Source: Pseudaminobacter salicylatoxidans (GTDB taxonomy: Bacteria; Pseudomonadota; Alphaproteobacteria; Rhizobiales; Rhizobiaceae). From it: a stretch of 64,000 bases of DNA. The position numbers were made by a program, and so were the translations under genes. Shown here piece after piece: positions 8,097-17,900 of the stretch. Where the stretch lies: positions 62,001-126,000 of the forward strand of contig NZ_QGGG01000006.1 of NCBI RefSeq assembly GCF_003148475.1. The letters run 5' to 3'. Each line of letters starts with the position of its first letter. The stretch's first letter is position 1. Under the pieces are notes generated by a model. It made no database searches. It saw nothing but the letters and a program-made list of their open reading frames with translations, and had not been told where the DNA came from.

Positions 8097-10711
8097 AGCT
8101 GCGCCGCATCGAGGTCAAGGATTTCCGCAAGCTCGGCCATGTCGTCATCGACGATCTCGGCGACGGGCTGAACGTCATCGTCGGTGACAATGAGGCGGGC
8201 AAGTCCACCCTGCTTGCCGCGCTGCGTGCCGCCCTGTTCGAGCGCCATCGCGTCGGTGGTGCGGCGGCTGCCGCCATGCAGCCCTACAATCAGTCGGTGC
8301 GGCCCGAGGTGGTTCTGGAATTCGAGCGCGGCGGTGTAGGCTGGACCCTGCGCAAGGCATTCTGCCAACGGCAGGAGGCGGAGCTTTCCGGCAATGGCGA
8401 GCGCTACACGGGCGATGCGGTGGAGGACAAGCTCGCCGAGATGTTCGGCTTCACGCCGCCGAGTTCGGGCGGAACCAAGCCGCAGGAGCATCACGGCGTG
8501 TTCGGGCTGTTATGGGTCGAGCAGGGCACCTCGCATCGCGCGCTCGGCATCGGCGCGGGTCGCAATCATCTGGCTTCCGCGCTGGAGCGCGAGATCGGGC
8601 AGGTGACCGGCGGCGAGCGCGGCCGCGCGCTTCTGACGGCGGCGGAGGCGCGGCGCGACCAGTTCTGGGACAAGCGCGGCAATGCGCGCGGCGAGTTCAA
8701 GGCGCTGGCCGGTCAGGTCGAAACCGATCGTCAGCATTTGGCCGATCTGGAGCGGCAGCTGGTCGAGCATGACGAGCGCGTCAATCGTCTCGCCGGCATC
8801 CAGAACATCCTTGCGCGCCATCAGCGCGACGACACGCTGGAGGCCGCCCGTATGCGCGCCGCTGCCGCGCGAGAGGCTTTTGCCGCTGTTTCCGGTCTTG
8901 CGGAAGCACTGCGTGCCGCCGAGGGCGCTGTCGAACGCGCGAAGCTGAAGCGGGATGCGGCCGAGGCGCGTGCCGCCACTCGCCTCAAGCTGATTGCCGA
9001 CCTTGCCGGCGACAAGACCAGCCTCGATGCGGCGAATGCCGCGCGGGGTGAGGCAGCGGCAGCCTACGCACGTCTGGAAGGGCTGGCAGCCGAAGCTTCC
9101 GCCCGGCGCGAGGCCGCCGGGCATGCCGAGCAGCAGGCGGTTGCCGCGCTGCATCGCCTGGAACGAGCCGCGGCGCGCCGGCAGGCTGCCGAGGCCGCCG
9201 GGCGTCTTGGCGGACAACTGAAGCTCGCCGAAGAAGCGGACGAAGCGCGTCGCAAGGCGCTGGCGCTCGTGCAGGCTTCGGCGCTCGCGGCCGAAGACAT
9301 CGAAGCGCTGGAGAAGCTGGAGCGTGCGCTCGATCAGGCGCGCATGCGGCTTGAGGCGGCAAGCGTGCGCATTGCGCTTCACCCCGAGGGCGCTCAGGCT
9401 GCGCAACTGGACGGCAAGCCGGTGGCGGACGGCGAGGCGCTGCTGCTGTCCCGCGACGCGCGGCTGGTGCTGGAAGGCTATGGCGCGGTCGAGATTCGTC
9501 CCGGCGGCGGCACGGAAGCCCTGGTGCGGGCCGCTGAAGAGGCGGGGCAGGAGCTTGCGGCGGCGCTGCGCCGGCTCGGGCAAGCCGACCTGTCTGCCGC
9601 GCGCGCGGCGCTGCGCCGGCAGGATGCCGCCCGCGCAGAGGTCAAGACGCATGGCGCCACCATCGCGGCCCTTGCGCCCGACGGCATCGACGCGCTGCGG
9701 CAGGAAATTGCGCGCAATGCGCTGCTGATGGAAGCCGGTGAGGCGGATACGGATGCTTGCGAGCCTGCCGATATCGAGGCCGCCCAGCAGCGCCGTACCG
9801 AGGCGGCTGGTGTGCTTCGCGCGGCCGAGGCCGAGACGAAGGATCGCAATGCGGCTGCCGAGGCGGCGCGGCGCGAGCTTGCCGTGCTGGACGAGCGGGT
9901 GTCCGTCGCCCAGGCCCGCCATGCCCGCCGCATGGAAGAGCTTGCCGCCGCGCGCGCCGTCGCGGAGGACGCCGCTCTGGATACGGAGGCATCCCGCGAG
10001 CGGCAGGCATTCGTGGCGGCCGTCACAGGTTGCGATTGCGCACAGGCAGCACTTGCCGGCGCCGATCCGGAAGCCAAGCAGATCGCCTTGAAACAGGCCG
10101 AGCAGGCGGAGCGCGAGATCGATGCCGATATCCGCAGGCTCGACATCGAGAAGCGCGAGATAGAGGCTGCGCTGCGCGCGCTCGGCAAGGATGGGCTGGG
10201 CGAGCAGCTTGCCCTGCTGGAAGGCCAGATCGCGGCCACCGAGGCCCGGCTGAAAAGCATGACGCTGGAAGCGCAAGCCGCCAGGCTCCTGCACACGACG
10301 CTGGCCGATGCCCAGCGTGAAACCAAGGACCGCTGGCTGGCGCCCGTGCGCGAGCGCTCGGCGCCCTATCTGCGGCTGATCCAGGCCGACAGCGATATCG
10401 TGCTGCACGACGAGACCTTCGAGATCGAGCAGCTTGTGCGCAATGGGGTGGCCGAGCCGTTCGGCTCCCTCAGCGTCGGCGCGCGTGAGCAGATCGCCGT
10501 CATCACCCGCATCGCGCTGGCCGACATCCTGCGCGAAGCCGGACAGGAAGCCTGCATCGTTCTGGACGACGCGCTGGTCAATACCGACGAGGCGCGGCTG
10601 GAGCGCATGCATCTGGTGCTCGGCAAGGCGGCGCAGAACCAGCAGGTGCTGATCCTCACCTGCCGCGAGCGCGATTTCCTGCAGCTCGGCGCGCCGATCC
10701 GGCGCATGTGA
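8093..10711 (+). CDS. SbcC/YhaN-like SMC-type ATPase
   Basis: This 872-residue partner of the upstream phosphoesterase has a Walker A box GDNEAGKSTLLAALRAALF near 31-49. A long alanine/glutamate/arginine-rich coiled coil spans about 200-740. The C-terminal head has the ABC signature SVGAREQIAVITR near 795 and Walker B ACIVLDDALVNTDEAR near 821. It differs from classical SbcC in length (about 1000 or more is usual) and in having no CxxC zinc hook in the middle of the coil; the only nearby cysteines form CDC. This points to the YhaN branch. ATP-driven movement of the coil would control the nuclease of the preceding gene. Confidence 0.85.
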   Translation: MKLRRIEVKDFRKLGHVVIDDLGDGLNVIVGDNEAGKSTLLAALRAALFERHRVGGAAAAAMQPYNQSVRPEVVLEFERGGVGWTLRKAFCQRQEAELSGNGERYTGDAVEDKLAEMFGFTPPSSGGTKPQEHHGVFGLLWVEQGTSHRALGIGAGRNHLASALEREIGQVTGGERGRALLTAAEARRDQFWDKRGNARGEFKALAGQVETDRQHLADLERQLVEHDERVNRLAGIQNILARHQRDDTLEAARMRAAAAREAFAAVSGLAEALRAAEGAVERAKLKRDAAEARAATRLKLIADLAGDKTSLDAANAARGEAAAAYARLEGLAAEASARREAAGHAEQQAVAALHRLERAAARRQAAEAAGRLGGQLKLAEEADEARRKALALVQASALAAEDIEALEKLERALDQARMRLEAASVRIALHPEGAQAAQLDGKPVADGEALLLSRDARLVLEGYGAVEIRPGGGTEALVRAAEEAGQELAAALRRLGQADLSAARAALRRQDAARAEVKTHGATIAALAPDGIDALRQEIARNALLMEAGEADTDACEPADIEAAQQRRTEAAGVLRAAEAETKDRNAAAEAARRELAVLDERVSVAQARHARRMEELAAARAVAEDAALDTEASRERQAFVAAVTGCDCAQAALAGADPEAKQIALKQAEQAEREIDADIRRLDIEKREIEAALRALGKDGLGEQLALLEGQIAATEARLKSMTLEAQAARLLHTTLADAQRETKDRWLAPVRERSAPYLRLIQADSDIVLHDETFEIEQLVRNGVAEPFGSLSVGAREQIAVITRIALADILREAGQEACIVLDDALVNTDEARLERMHLVLGKAAQNQQVLILTCRERDFLQLGAPIRRM

Positions 10712-10718
10712 GCGTGGC

Positions 10719-11921
10719 TCAGGCCCGCATGACGCTGTGGGCCGAGGCGGGACCGGCATTGCTGCCGGGTGCGGCGTCGCGGGCCAGCGCGTAGCCGTTG
10801 CGGCCATTGCGCTTGGCTTCGTAGAGGGCGAGATCGGCCGTCTCCAGCACTTCTTCGACGGTCTTGCCATCCGCAGGCGACCATTGCGCGACGCCGACGC
10901 TTATGGTCACGGCGATGGAGCGGTCTCTCCATTGCGGCACGCTGGACGCCATCAGCTTCACCAGCTCATCGGCTATCCTTGCCGCCTGTTGTAGCGTGGT
11001 GTCGGGCAGGAGGATGCAGAATTCGTCGCCGCCGGTGCGGGCCAGCATATCCTGTCCGCGCAATCTCTCTTTGGCGAGTTTCGCGAAATGCTGGACACAA
11101 TGGTCGCCGGCCGCGTGGCCGTGGCTGTCGTTGATCGCCTTGAAGTTGTCGAGGTCGAGCAGCAGGACCGAAAAGCCGCGTCCGCTGCGGCGGGCCCGCG
11201 CCGTCTCCGTGGCAAGCTTTTCCATGAAGCTGCGCCGGTTGGGCAGGCCGGTCAGCTCGTCGCTGGCGGCAAGCTGGGCGAGTTCCGCCTGCAGCCGGTC
11301 GATCGCCATCAGCAAAAAGCCGAAATTCCACACCACCGCGCCGAAAATGATGGTGAGGAGGCAGAATGCGGCCACCCGGTAGTAGCCTTCGGTGGAAAGC
11401 TCTCCGAGCAGCCGCAGCGAATTCAGCGCCGCTTCCGCGCCTTGTCCCAGAATGCCCACTGCCATCGCAACCACGGCGACCATGGCGCCAAGGCTGCGCC
11501 GCTTCGGGTGGGCGAGATAGACGGTGGCCATGGCGAGCGGCACGATCTGCGCGGTCGCATAAACCACATTGCGTGCAACCAGGCTGTCGCGCACGGCAAA
11601 CATCGCGCTGACCGCGAGCGCGGTGAGCGCGACGCTGAACGCCCAGCCGCCTCGATCCTCATGGAAGCGCAACGCGCCGATCCGCACCACGCAGAAGCCG
11701 AAGATCACCAGCGCATTGCCGCAGAACGCGAAGAAGAGGTCCAGCGCGCCGCCCTGGAACATCAGCAGCCCGCCGCCGACCGTTGTCAGCACACAGGCGG
11801 CAAGCCAGTGGCGGGCGGCTTCGAAGCTGCGGTAGACAGCCGAAATCGCGGCCCATATGACGGTAAGGGTGAGCGAGTTCAGCAGGATGACCAGGTAGAG
11901 GGTCAGGAAATCCAGTTTCAT
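10719..11921 (-). CDS. Membrane-anchored diguanylate cyclase (GGDEF)
   Basis: This 400-residue protein has about seven membrane-spanning segments in residues 1-205, then a GGDEF domain. The active site is an intact TGGDEF motif near 295-300. The inhibitory RxxD site (RGQD) lies five residues before it, so product feedback by c-di-GMP is likely. The substrate-binding stretch LLDLDNFKAINDSHGH is near 248. The enzyme should make c-di-GMP from two GTP in response to a signal sensed in or through the membrane. No EAL domain is present, so this is a synthase only. It is convergent with the SbcC-like gene and stands alone. Confidence 0.92.
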   Translation of the reverse strand: MKLDFLTLYLVILLNSLTLTVIWAAISAVYRSFEAARHWLAACVLTTVGGGLLMFQGGALDLFFAFCGNALVIFGFCVVRIGALRFHEDRGGWAFSVALTALAVSAMFAVRDSLVARNVVYATAQIVPLAMATVYLAHPKRRSLGAMVAVVAMAVGILGQGAEAALNSLRLLGELSTEGYYRVAAFCLLTIIFGAVVWNFGFLLMAIDRLQAELAQLAASDELTGLPNRRSFMEKLATETARARRSGRGFSVLLLDLDNFKAINDSHGHAAGDHCVQHFAKLAKERLRGQDMLARTGGDEFCILLPDTTLQQAARIADELVKLMASSVPQWRDRSIAVTISVGVAQWSPADGKTVEEVLETADLALYEAKRNGRNGYALARDAAPGSNAGPASAHSVMRA

Positions 11922-12426
11922 GGCGATCCGGGCGTGAGGGGGGCTTGGGCATTGTCCGCAAGCTGCGCGCAGCGATCATGGTCGAGCATATACGGTAAAG
12001 CTCTGCGCGGAATGAACGGCAAAGCTAAAGATTTAGGTAACACGAAGGGGTCCTGTTGTCTTGCCCCTTCGCTGCCGGCCATGTCTGCCCGTACAGGGGC
12101 TGGCCACCGGTTACGGAAATGTCTATATCGGCTGCGTGCGGGACGACCCGCATTTTCAAGATCAACGGGGACGGCCCCATTGTTTCGGAGATCCGAAGTG
12201 ATGGTGCGATTGTCTTCTTCCCCATCCTCCCTGCACATCATCGCGCGACACGCAAGACCGCACTGGCATCGCTGCCGGGCAGATTGCCCGGGCCTGTCTG
12301 CGCTTGCGTCCGCACCGGTGATGCGGCTGCTTGCCGGCACACCCGTGATCGAATAGCGCGAACGTCGAAAATCTCAGAAAGCTGCGCCCGTTGCCATCCG
12401 GTGCGGCTGTAGAAGGAAATGTCCCC
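11922..12426. other. 505-base intergenic region between the GGDEF gene and sugE
   Basis: This gap contains an inverted repeat CGAAGGGG/CCCCTTCG at 12043-12071 and a CTATAT box at 12123-12128 that fits an alphaproteobacterial -10. It also holds the guanidine-II-like aptamer at 12137-12180, a Shine-Dalgarno-like GGAG at 12187-12190 and a 7-bp hairpin CCGGGCA/TGCCCGG at 12275-12291. An open frame of 51 codons (12201-12356) starts after the GGAG, but its arginine- and serine-rich composition does not look like a selected protein. Confidence 0.6.
12137..12180 (+). promoter_or_regulatory. Guanidine-II (mini-ykkC) riboswitch, two ACGR-loop hairpins
   Basis: Two small hairpins stand side by side. 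TGCGGG-ACGA-CCCGCA at 12137-12152 has a 6-bp perfect stem, and GGGG-ACGG-CCCC at 12167-12178 has a 4-bp core. Twin hairpins with ACGR tetraloops, joined by a short linker, define the mini-ykkC class, which binds guanidine. A GGAG ribosome-site-like motif follows 8 bases later, the usual arrangement for translational control. The next gene encodes a guanidinium exporter with the expected binding residues, which strongly supports the call. The odd point is distance: the exporter's start codon is about 250 bases downstream. Confidence 0.78.
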
Positions 12427-12747
12427 ATGGCCTGGATTTATCTTTTCTTCGCCGGTGTCTTCGAGGTCGTCTGGTCATCGACCATGAAGCAATCGGAAGG
12501 TTTCACCAAGCTCACACCCTCGATCATAACGGCGATCACGATGCTGATCAGCCTGTGGCTGCTGGCGCTTGCCATGCGCACGCTGCCGCTCGGCACCGCC
12601 TATGCCATCTGGACCGGCATCGGCGCCGTCGGCGCTTTCATCGTCGGTATCGTCGCTTTCGGCGAGGCGGCGACCCTGTTCCGCATCGTGAGCGTATGCC
12701 TCATCGTGGCGGGGCTCATCGGCCTGAAGCTCAGTTCCGGTCACTGA
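12427..12747 (+). CDS. sugE: SMR-family guanidinium exporter SugE/Gdx
   Basis: This 106-residue, four-helix small multidrug resistance protein works as a dual-topology dimer in the inner membrane. It carries the central Glu13 and the residues known to form the guanidinium site in the Gdx branch: Trp16, Ser42, Tyr59 and Trp62 (the block [12 protein letters not shown]). This separates it from EmrE-type polyaromatic drug pumps. The ATG at 12427 has its own ribosome site, AGAAGGAAA, about 8 bases upstream. The guanidine-II riboswitch upstream indicates induction by guanidine. A GC-rich hairpin follows the stop codon. Confidence 0.93.
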   Translation: MAWIYLFFAGVFEVVWSSTMKQSEGFTKLTPSIITAITMLISLWLLALAMRTLPLGTAYAIWTGIGAVGAFIVGIVAFGEAATLFRIVSVCLIVAGLIGLKLSSGH

Positions 12748-12758
12748 TCCGGGCCACG

Positions 12759-12784
12759 GGCGGCCGGGTGTTCCGGCCGCCGTT
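12759..12784 (+). terminator. Possible terminator after sugE
   Basis: The 9-bp arms GGCGGCCGG and CCGGCCGCC (12759-12767 and 12773-12781), with loop GTGTT, start 12 bases after the sugE stop. Only three T residues follow, so termination may be weak. Confidence 0.5.
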
Positions 12785-12994
12785 TGGAAAGCTGCAACCT
12801 TTGGCGTCTATTTTTGGTCACATGTCGACCGAAAATTGCATCGGATTGAAAGCTCCCGCGGCTCGGAGGCTTTTTTCCGGCATCGCCATCCCCTACACTT
12901 CGGCTCTTCTCTCGAGGGGGCGGAGAGCTTTTCGAGGCGCGCGACAGGTGCGTTTGGCCGTTATTGACCGCGTGTGACGCGTCCAGGAGCTTGA

Positions 12995-14917
12995 GTGAGA
13001 GTACCTACTACCAGCACTGCGCTCTGCCTGCTCGTCGGCCTGGGGCTCGTGGCCGGCCCCGTTGCGCCGGCGGCGGCGTTCGAACTCTTCGGCATCCATC
13101 TTTTCGGCAAGAAAAAGGATGATTCGGCCGAGGACGTGATCGGCGAGCCGCAACGCTACACCGTCGATTTTTCCGTCTCGGGCGACAATGACGATGTCGA
13201 ATCCCGCCTGAAGGGCGCGTCTACCCTTTGGGCCGATCGCGAAAAAGCGGCATCGGGCGCGGCCGGGTTGCTGGCCAAGGCGCGGGGCGATTATCGCCGC
13301 CTGCTCGGGGCGCTCTACACCGAGGGCCGCTATGGCGGCTCGATCAGCATCCTGGTGGGCGGGCGCGAGGCGGCCGACCTTCCTCCCGATACCGAGTTGG
13401 CCGACCCCGTCGCCGTGCAGGTGGTGGTCAATCCCGGCCCGATCTTCCTGTTCGGCGAAACCAGCATCGTCCACCGCGCACCGCCGCCGGCGGACAAGAC
13501 CGACAAGGTCAAGCTGCCGGAAGACGAGGGCTTCCTGCCGGGCGAGGTGGCGCGTTCGGGCGTGGTACTGGCGGCCGAAAGGCTGTCGGTGGAAGCCTGG
13601 CGCCAGCAGGGTTATGCCAAGGCTCAGGTCGCCAGCCGCGATGTGGTGGCCGAGCACGACACCAACCGGCTCAACGCCACGCTGACCATGGACCCTGGCC
13701 GCAAGGCCTATTTCGCACCGGTGGACGTGCAGGGCACCGAGCGCATCGACCCGAAATTCCTCGCCTGGATGACCGGGATACAACCCGGCCAGGAATATGA
13801 CCCCGACGATCTCGCCCGCGCCAGCAAGCGGCTCGCGCGGCTGGATGTGTTCCGCGCCATGCGTTTCCAGGAGGGCGACGAGATCGGGCAGGACGGCTCG
13901 CTGCCGATCAGCCTCATCGTGCAGGAACGCCTGCCGCGCCGCTTCGGCATCGGCGGCAGCTATTCCACCATCGACGGCGCGGGGCTGGAAGCCTACTGGA
14001 TGCACCGTAACCTGTTCGGCCGCGCCGAGCGGCTGCGGCTGGAAGCCAAGGTGTCGGGCCTCGTCAATTCCTTCAAGCCGGACGAACTCACCTATCGTCT
14101 GGGCGCGACCTTCATCAAGCCGGGCGTCTACACGCCCGACACCAATTTCGTTTCCTCGGTGATCGGCGAGCGTGAGGTGCTGGACGCCTATACACGCACC
14201 GGCGTCATCGCGGATGCCGGCTTCACTCATATCTTCAGCGACGAGCTTTCGGGCCGTGTGTCGCTCACCGGCGGAGCCGCGCGCTTCGACGACGACGTCT
14301 TCGGCAAGCGCAATTTCGTCAATGTCGGTCTGCTCGGCGGCATCATCTACGACAGCCGCGACAACAAGACCGACGCCACCGAAGGCTACTATGCCGAGGC
14401 GACGCTGGAGCCCTTCTACGAGTTCAACTACGGCAACGCCGCCGGCCGCGCCACGGTGGAGGGCCGCGCCTATTACGGCTTCGGCGAGGAAAAGCGTGTG
14501 GTCGCCGCCGGTCGCCTCAAGGTCGGCACGCTGGTTGGCCCGTCGATTGCCGAGATCGCACCCGACAAGCTGTTCTTCGCAGGCGGCGGCGGCTCGGTGC
14601 GCGGCTACGGCTATCGCAATATCGGCGTGCCGGTGGGCGATGGCCGCATCGTCGGCGGCCGCTCGCTCATCGAGGGCTCGGCGGAATTGCGCACGCGCGT
14701 CACCGACAGCATCGGCCTCGTCGGCTTCGTGGATGCGGGCTATGTCGGCATCGATTCGGTGCCGAAGTTCAGGGAGGATCTGCGCGTCGGCGTCGGCGGG
14801 GGCCTGCGCTACATCACCGGTCTCGGGCCCATCCGGCTCGATGCCGCCGTGCCGCTTAATCGCCACAGCGGCGATCCGAGCATCGGCTTCTATGTGGGAA
14901 TAGGACAAGCGTTTTGA
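12995..14917 (+). CDS. tamA: Translocation and assembly module outer-membrane protein TamA
   Basis: This 640-residue Omp85-family protein has a signal peptide of about 28 residues ending at APAAAF. POTRA domains fill the N-terminal half, and a 16-strand barrel fills the C-terminal half, ending in the phenylalanine (VGIGQAF) recognised by the BAM machinery. The barrel contains the GGGGSVRGYGYRN block near 529, the conserved VRGY/F motif of the family. Translation starts at GTG 12995 with GGAGC upstream. The stop overlaps the start of tamB by 4 bases. TamA and TamB together help insert autotransporters and other outer-membrane proteins and move phospholipid across the periplasm. Confidence 0.93.
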   Translation: MRVPTTSTALCLLVGLGLVAGPVAPAAAFELFGIHLFGKKKDDSAEDVIGEPQRYTVDFSVSGDNDDVESRLKGASTLWADREKAASGAAGLLAKARGDYRRLLGALYTEGRYGGSISILVGGREAADLPPDTELADPVAVQVVVNPGPIFLFGETSIVHRAPPPADKTDKVKLPEDEGFLPGEVARSGVVLAAERLSVEAWRQQGYAKAQVASRDVVAEHDTNRLNATLTMDPGRKAYFAPVDVQGTERIDPKFLAWMTGIQPGQEYDPDDLARASKRLARLDVFRAMRFQEGDEIGQDGSLPISLIVQERLPRRFGIGGSYSTIDGAGLEAYWMHRNLFGRAERLRLEAKVSGLVNSFKPDELTYRLGATFIKPGVYTPDTNFVSSVIGEREVLDAYTRTGVIADAGFTHIFSDELSGRVSLTGGAARFDDDVFGKRNFVNVGLLGGIIYDSRDNKTDATEGYYAEATLEPFYEFNYGNAAGRATVEGRAYYGFGEEKRVVAAGRLKVGTLVGPSIAEIAPDKLFFAGGGGSVRGYGYRNIGVPVGDGRIVGGRSLIEGSAELRTRVTDSIGLVGFVDAGYVGIDSVPKFREDLRVGVGGGLRYITGLGPIRLDAAVPLNRHSGDPSIGFYVGIGQAF

Positions 14918-17900
14918 CCCGGATAGTTCTGGCCATCGCCCTTTTCGTCTGCACGCTGCCCCTGCTGGCGGTGTCCGCGCTTGCGCAGGAAACTGCGGAC
15001 GAGGAGCGCTCCTATTTCGTCGGCTTCGTCGAGAACCAGCTTTCGACGCCGGATCGGCAGATCCGTATCAACAATATCCAGGGCGTGCTGTCGTCCAACG
15101 CCACGATCGGCGAAATCACCGTCGCCGACCGGCAGGGCGTGTGGCTGCGCATCACCAATGCGCGCATCGTCTGGACGCGCTCGGCGCTCCTTCTGGGCCG
15201 GCTTTCCATCGATACGCTGGCGGCCGACCGCATCGACGTGATGCGCAGGCCGTTGCCGTCCGAGGCCGCGCCGTCGCCTGAATCGAGCAGTTTCCAGCTT
15301 CCCGAACTGCCTCTTTCGATCAGGCTCGGCGCGCTGGAGGTGCCCCATGTCGTGCTGGGCGAGGACCTGTTCGGTCTTGCAGCCGAGATCGGCATGACCG
15401 GCAATCTGCAACTCGCCAGCGGCACGCTCGACACCACGCTGAACATCAACCGGCTCGACGGGCCAGGCGGGCAACTGGCGCTGAAGGCGGCCTATGCCAA
15501 TTCCACGCAGGTGCTGGACCTCGACCTGAAGCTCGACGAGCCGGCCGACGGCATCGTCGCCAATCTGCTCAACATCGAAGGCCGGCCGCCGGTGGCGCTG
15601 GCCCTGCAGGGGAAGGGGCCTCTTTCCGATCTCGACCTGGACCTGACGCTCGATGCCGATGGCTTGCGCGCCCTGACCGGTAAGCTCGCGCTGCGCCGCC
15701 AGGATCGCGGGCTCGGCTTCAATGCCGATCTGCATGGGCCGATCGCGCAGCTCGTCTCGCCGCGCTTCCGCGACTTCTTCGGCTCCGAAACCACACTGCA
15801 AACCTCCGGTCTTGTGCGCGACGGGGGCGGCGTAACCCTCGATAATCTCGACCTGCAAAGTGCCGCCTTGCAGCTCAAGGCCCAGGCCGGCACGACTTCG
15901 GATGGTTTCCTTGAGCGCCTGACTCTCAATGCCGAGATCGCTGACCCGGCCGGCAAGCCGGTGCTTCTGCCCGCGCCGGGCCAGAACACGGTGCAGCATG
16001 CCAGCTTCACGCTGAATTTCGGCGACAAGCCGGGCGACGAATGGTCGGGTGCATTGAAGATCGATGATCTTGCCACCGAGACCTTCTCATCGAAGTCGGT
16101 GGAGGTGCTGCTGTCCGGCCTTGCGCAGAACGTTTCGGATTCCGCCCGGCGCCATCTTACTTTCAAGGCCACAGGCGGTGCGTCCGGCATCGTCGCCAAG
16201 CGCGCCGATGTCGGCGAGGCGCTGGGCGACCGCGTAACTCTCGATGTGGGCGGCGAATGGACGGCCGGCGCGCCGGTGAAGCTCGCCAGGGCCGAGCTGA
16301 TGGCCAATGGTTTCAGCCTGTCTCTGGCCGGTGATATCGCCGAATTCGCCTTCAGGGGCGATGTCGGCCTCAAGGCGCGCTCGCTCGTGCCTTTCTCGTC
16401 ACTGGCCGGGCGCCAGTTGACCGGCGGGGCAGATCTGGTCGCCAAGGGCGAGATCAGGCCGATCACCGGCGCCTTCGACCTGACGCTCGATGGCACGGCC
16501 GGGGAGCTGGGCATCGGCACGCCCGCCGCCGACAATCTGCTCAAGGGTACCACGCGCATCACCGGCGGCGTCGCCCGCGGCGAGAACGGTCTGGTGGCGC
16601 GGCAATTGCGCATCGTCAACGATCAGGTCGAGGCCAGGGCCGATGGCCGCTTTGCCACAGGTGCCGCCGATTTCGGCTTCGATCTTTCGGTGGCCGATAT
16701 CGCGCTGCTGTCGCCGCAGGCTTCGGGACGGCTTACGGCCAAGGGCCGCGCCGCCGGCACCGATGGGTTGATCGGCCTCACCTTCGGTGCGGACGTGCCG
16801 GCGGGAACGCTGGTCGGCAAGACGCTGCGCGATGCCGTGTTTGCCTTCGAGGGCACGCTGCAGAAGGGCGATCTCAACGGCAACGTCACCGGCAATGCCT
16901 TCCTGGATGGCAATCGCGTGGACCTCGCTTCGGCCATTGCCGTCAACGACGCTGAAAAGCGTCTGGGCGACCTGAAATTCACCGCAGGCGGCGCGCGCCT
17001 CACCGGCGACGTGACCCAGAACAAGGACGGCCTGCTGGACGGCAAGCTGTCGCTCGCCGCGCCCGATGTTTCGACCGCCGCAGCGCTGCTGCTCAGGCAG
17101 GCCGCGGGCGCGGTCAATGCCGACATCGCGCTTGAGCCTCGGGAGGGCAGGCAGAACGCCTCGGTTCGCGCCAATATCGACCAGCTGGTGGTGGACAGTG
17201 TCCGCGTCGGCAAGGCCGATCTCGACGCCACCATAGCCGATCTGTTCGGCGTGCCGATGGCCGATGGCTCCTTCAACGCCAGCAAGATGGTCGTCGGCGG
17301 TATCGACATCTCGACCGTGCAGGCCACGGCGCAGCAGCAGGGCGAGGCGACGAATTTCAACGCCAATGCGAAACTCGACAATGGCGCGACTGCCGCCGTC
17401 GCCGGCAGCCTGACGCCCATCGAGGGCGGCTTCCGGCTGGCGTTGCAGCAGGCCGATCTCGCGCAAGGCAAGCTGACGGCGAAGCTTGTCGAGCCGGCGG
17501 CCCTGCAGATGCGCGGGCAGGCGATTTCCATCGACAATCTGGCGCTCGATGTCGGCGGCGGCCGCATCACCGCGCGCGGCGAGGTGAACGACAAGCTCGA
17601 CGTTGCCGTGAACATTGCCGACCTGCCGCTGGCGATCGCCAACGCCATACGCTCGGATCTCGGCCTGGCGGGCACTATCAACGGCACCGCCAATATCGGC
17701 GGCACGCGGCAAAGCCCGGACGTGCGCTTCTCGCTCAGGGGCAATTCGATTGCGGCGGCGGCCTTGCGGCAGGCAGGGCTTTCCACGATCAATCTCGATG
17801 CCGAGGGCAATTCCACGGCAAACCGGCTCGATGTGAAGGCCTCCGTCACCAGCCCCGAAGGGCTGCGCGCAAGCGTCAACGGCGCGGTGCCGCTGGACAA

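Noticed and set aside
8510-10870. A very long open frame on the minus strand (786 residues) opposite the SbcC-like gene.
   Set aside because: It is a shadow caused by high GC in the third codon position. It has no ribosome site or conserved motif, while the plus strand carries clear ATPase motifs.
12043-12071. The inverted repeat CGAAGGGG/CCCCTTCG upstream of the riboswitch, considered as a terminator of an upstream gene.
   Set aside because: The upstream GGDEF gene is on the other strand and no T-run follows.
12201-12356. A 51-codon frame directly after the guanidine riboswitch, considered as a real protein.
   Set aside because: The arginine/serine-rich composition and lack of any recognisable feature make it doubtful. 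It is kept only as a possible leader frame in a finding.
12893-14908. A 671-residue minus-strand frame opposite tamA.
   Set aside because: Its composition is a mirror of the tamA codons (Ala/Arg/Asp/His-rich); tamA has a signal peptide, POTRA domains and barrel.
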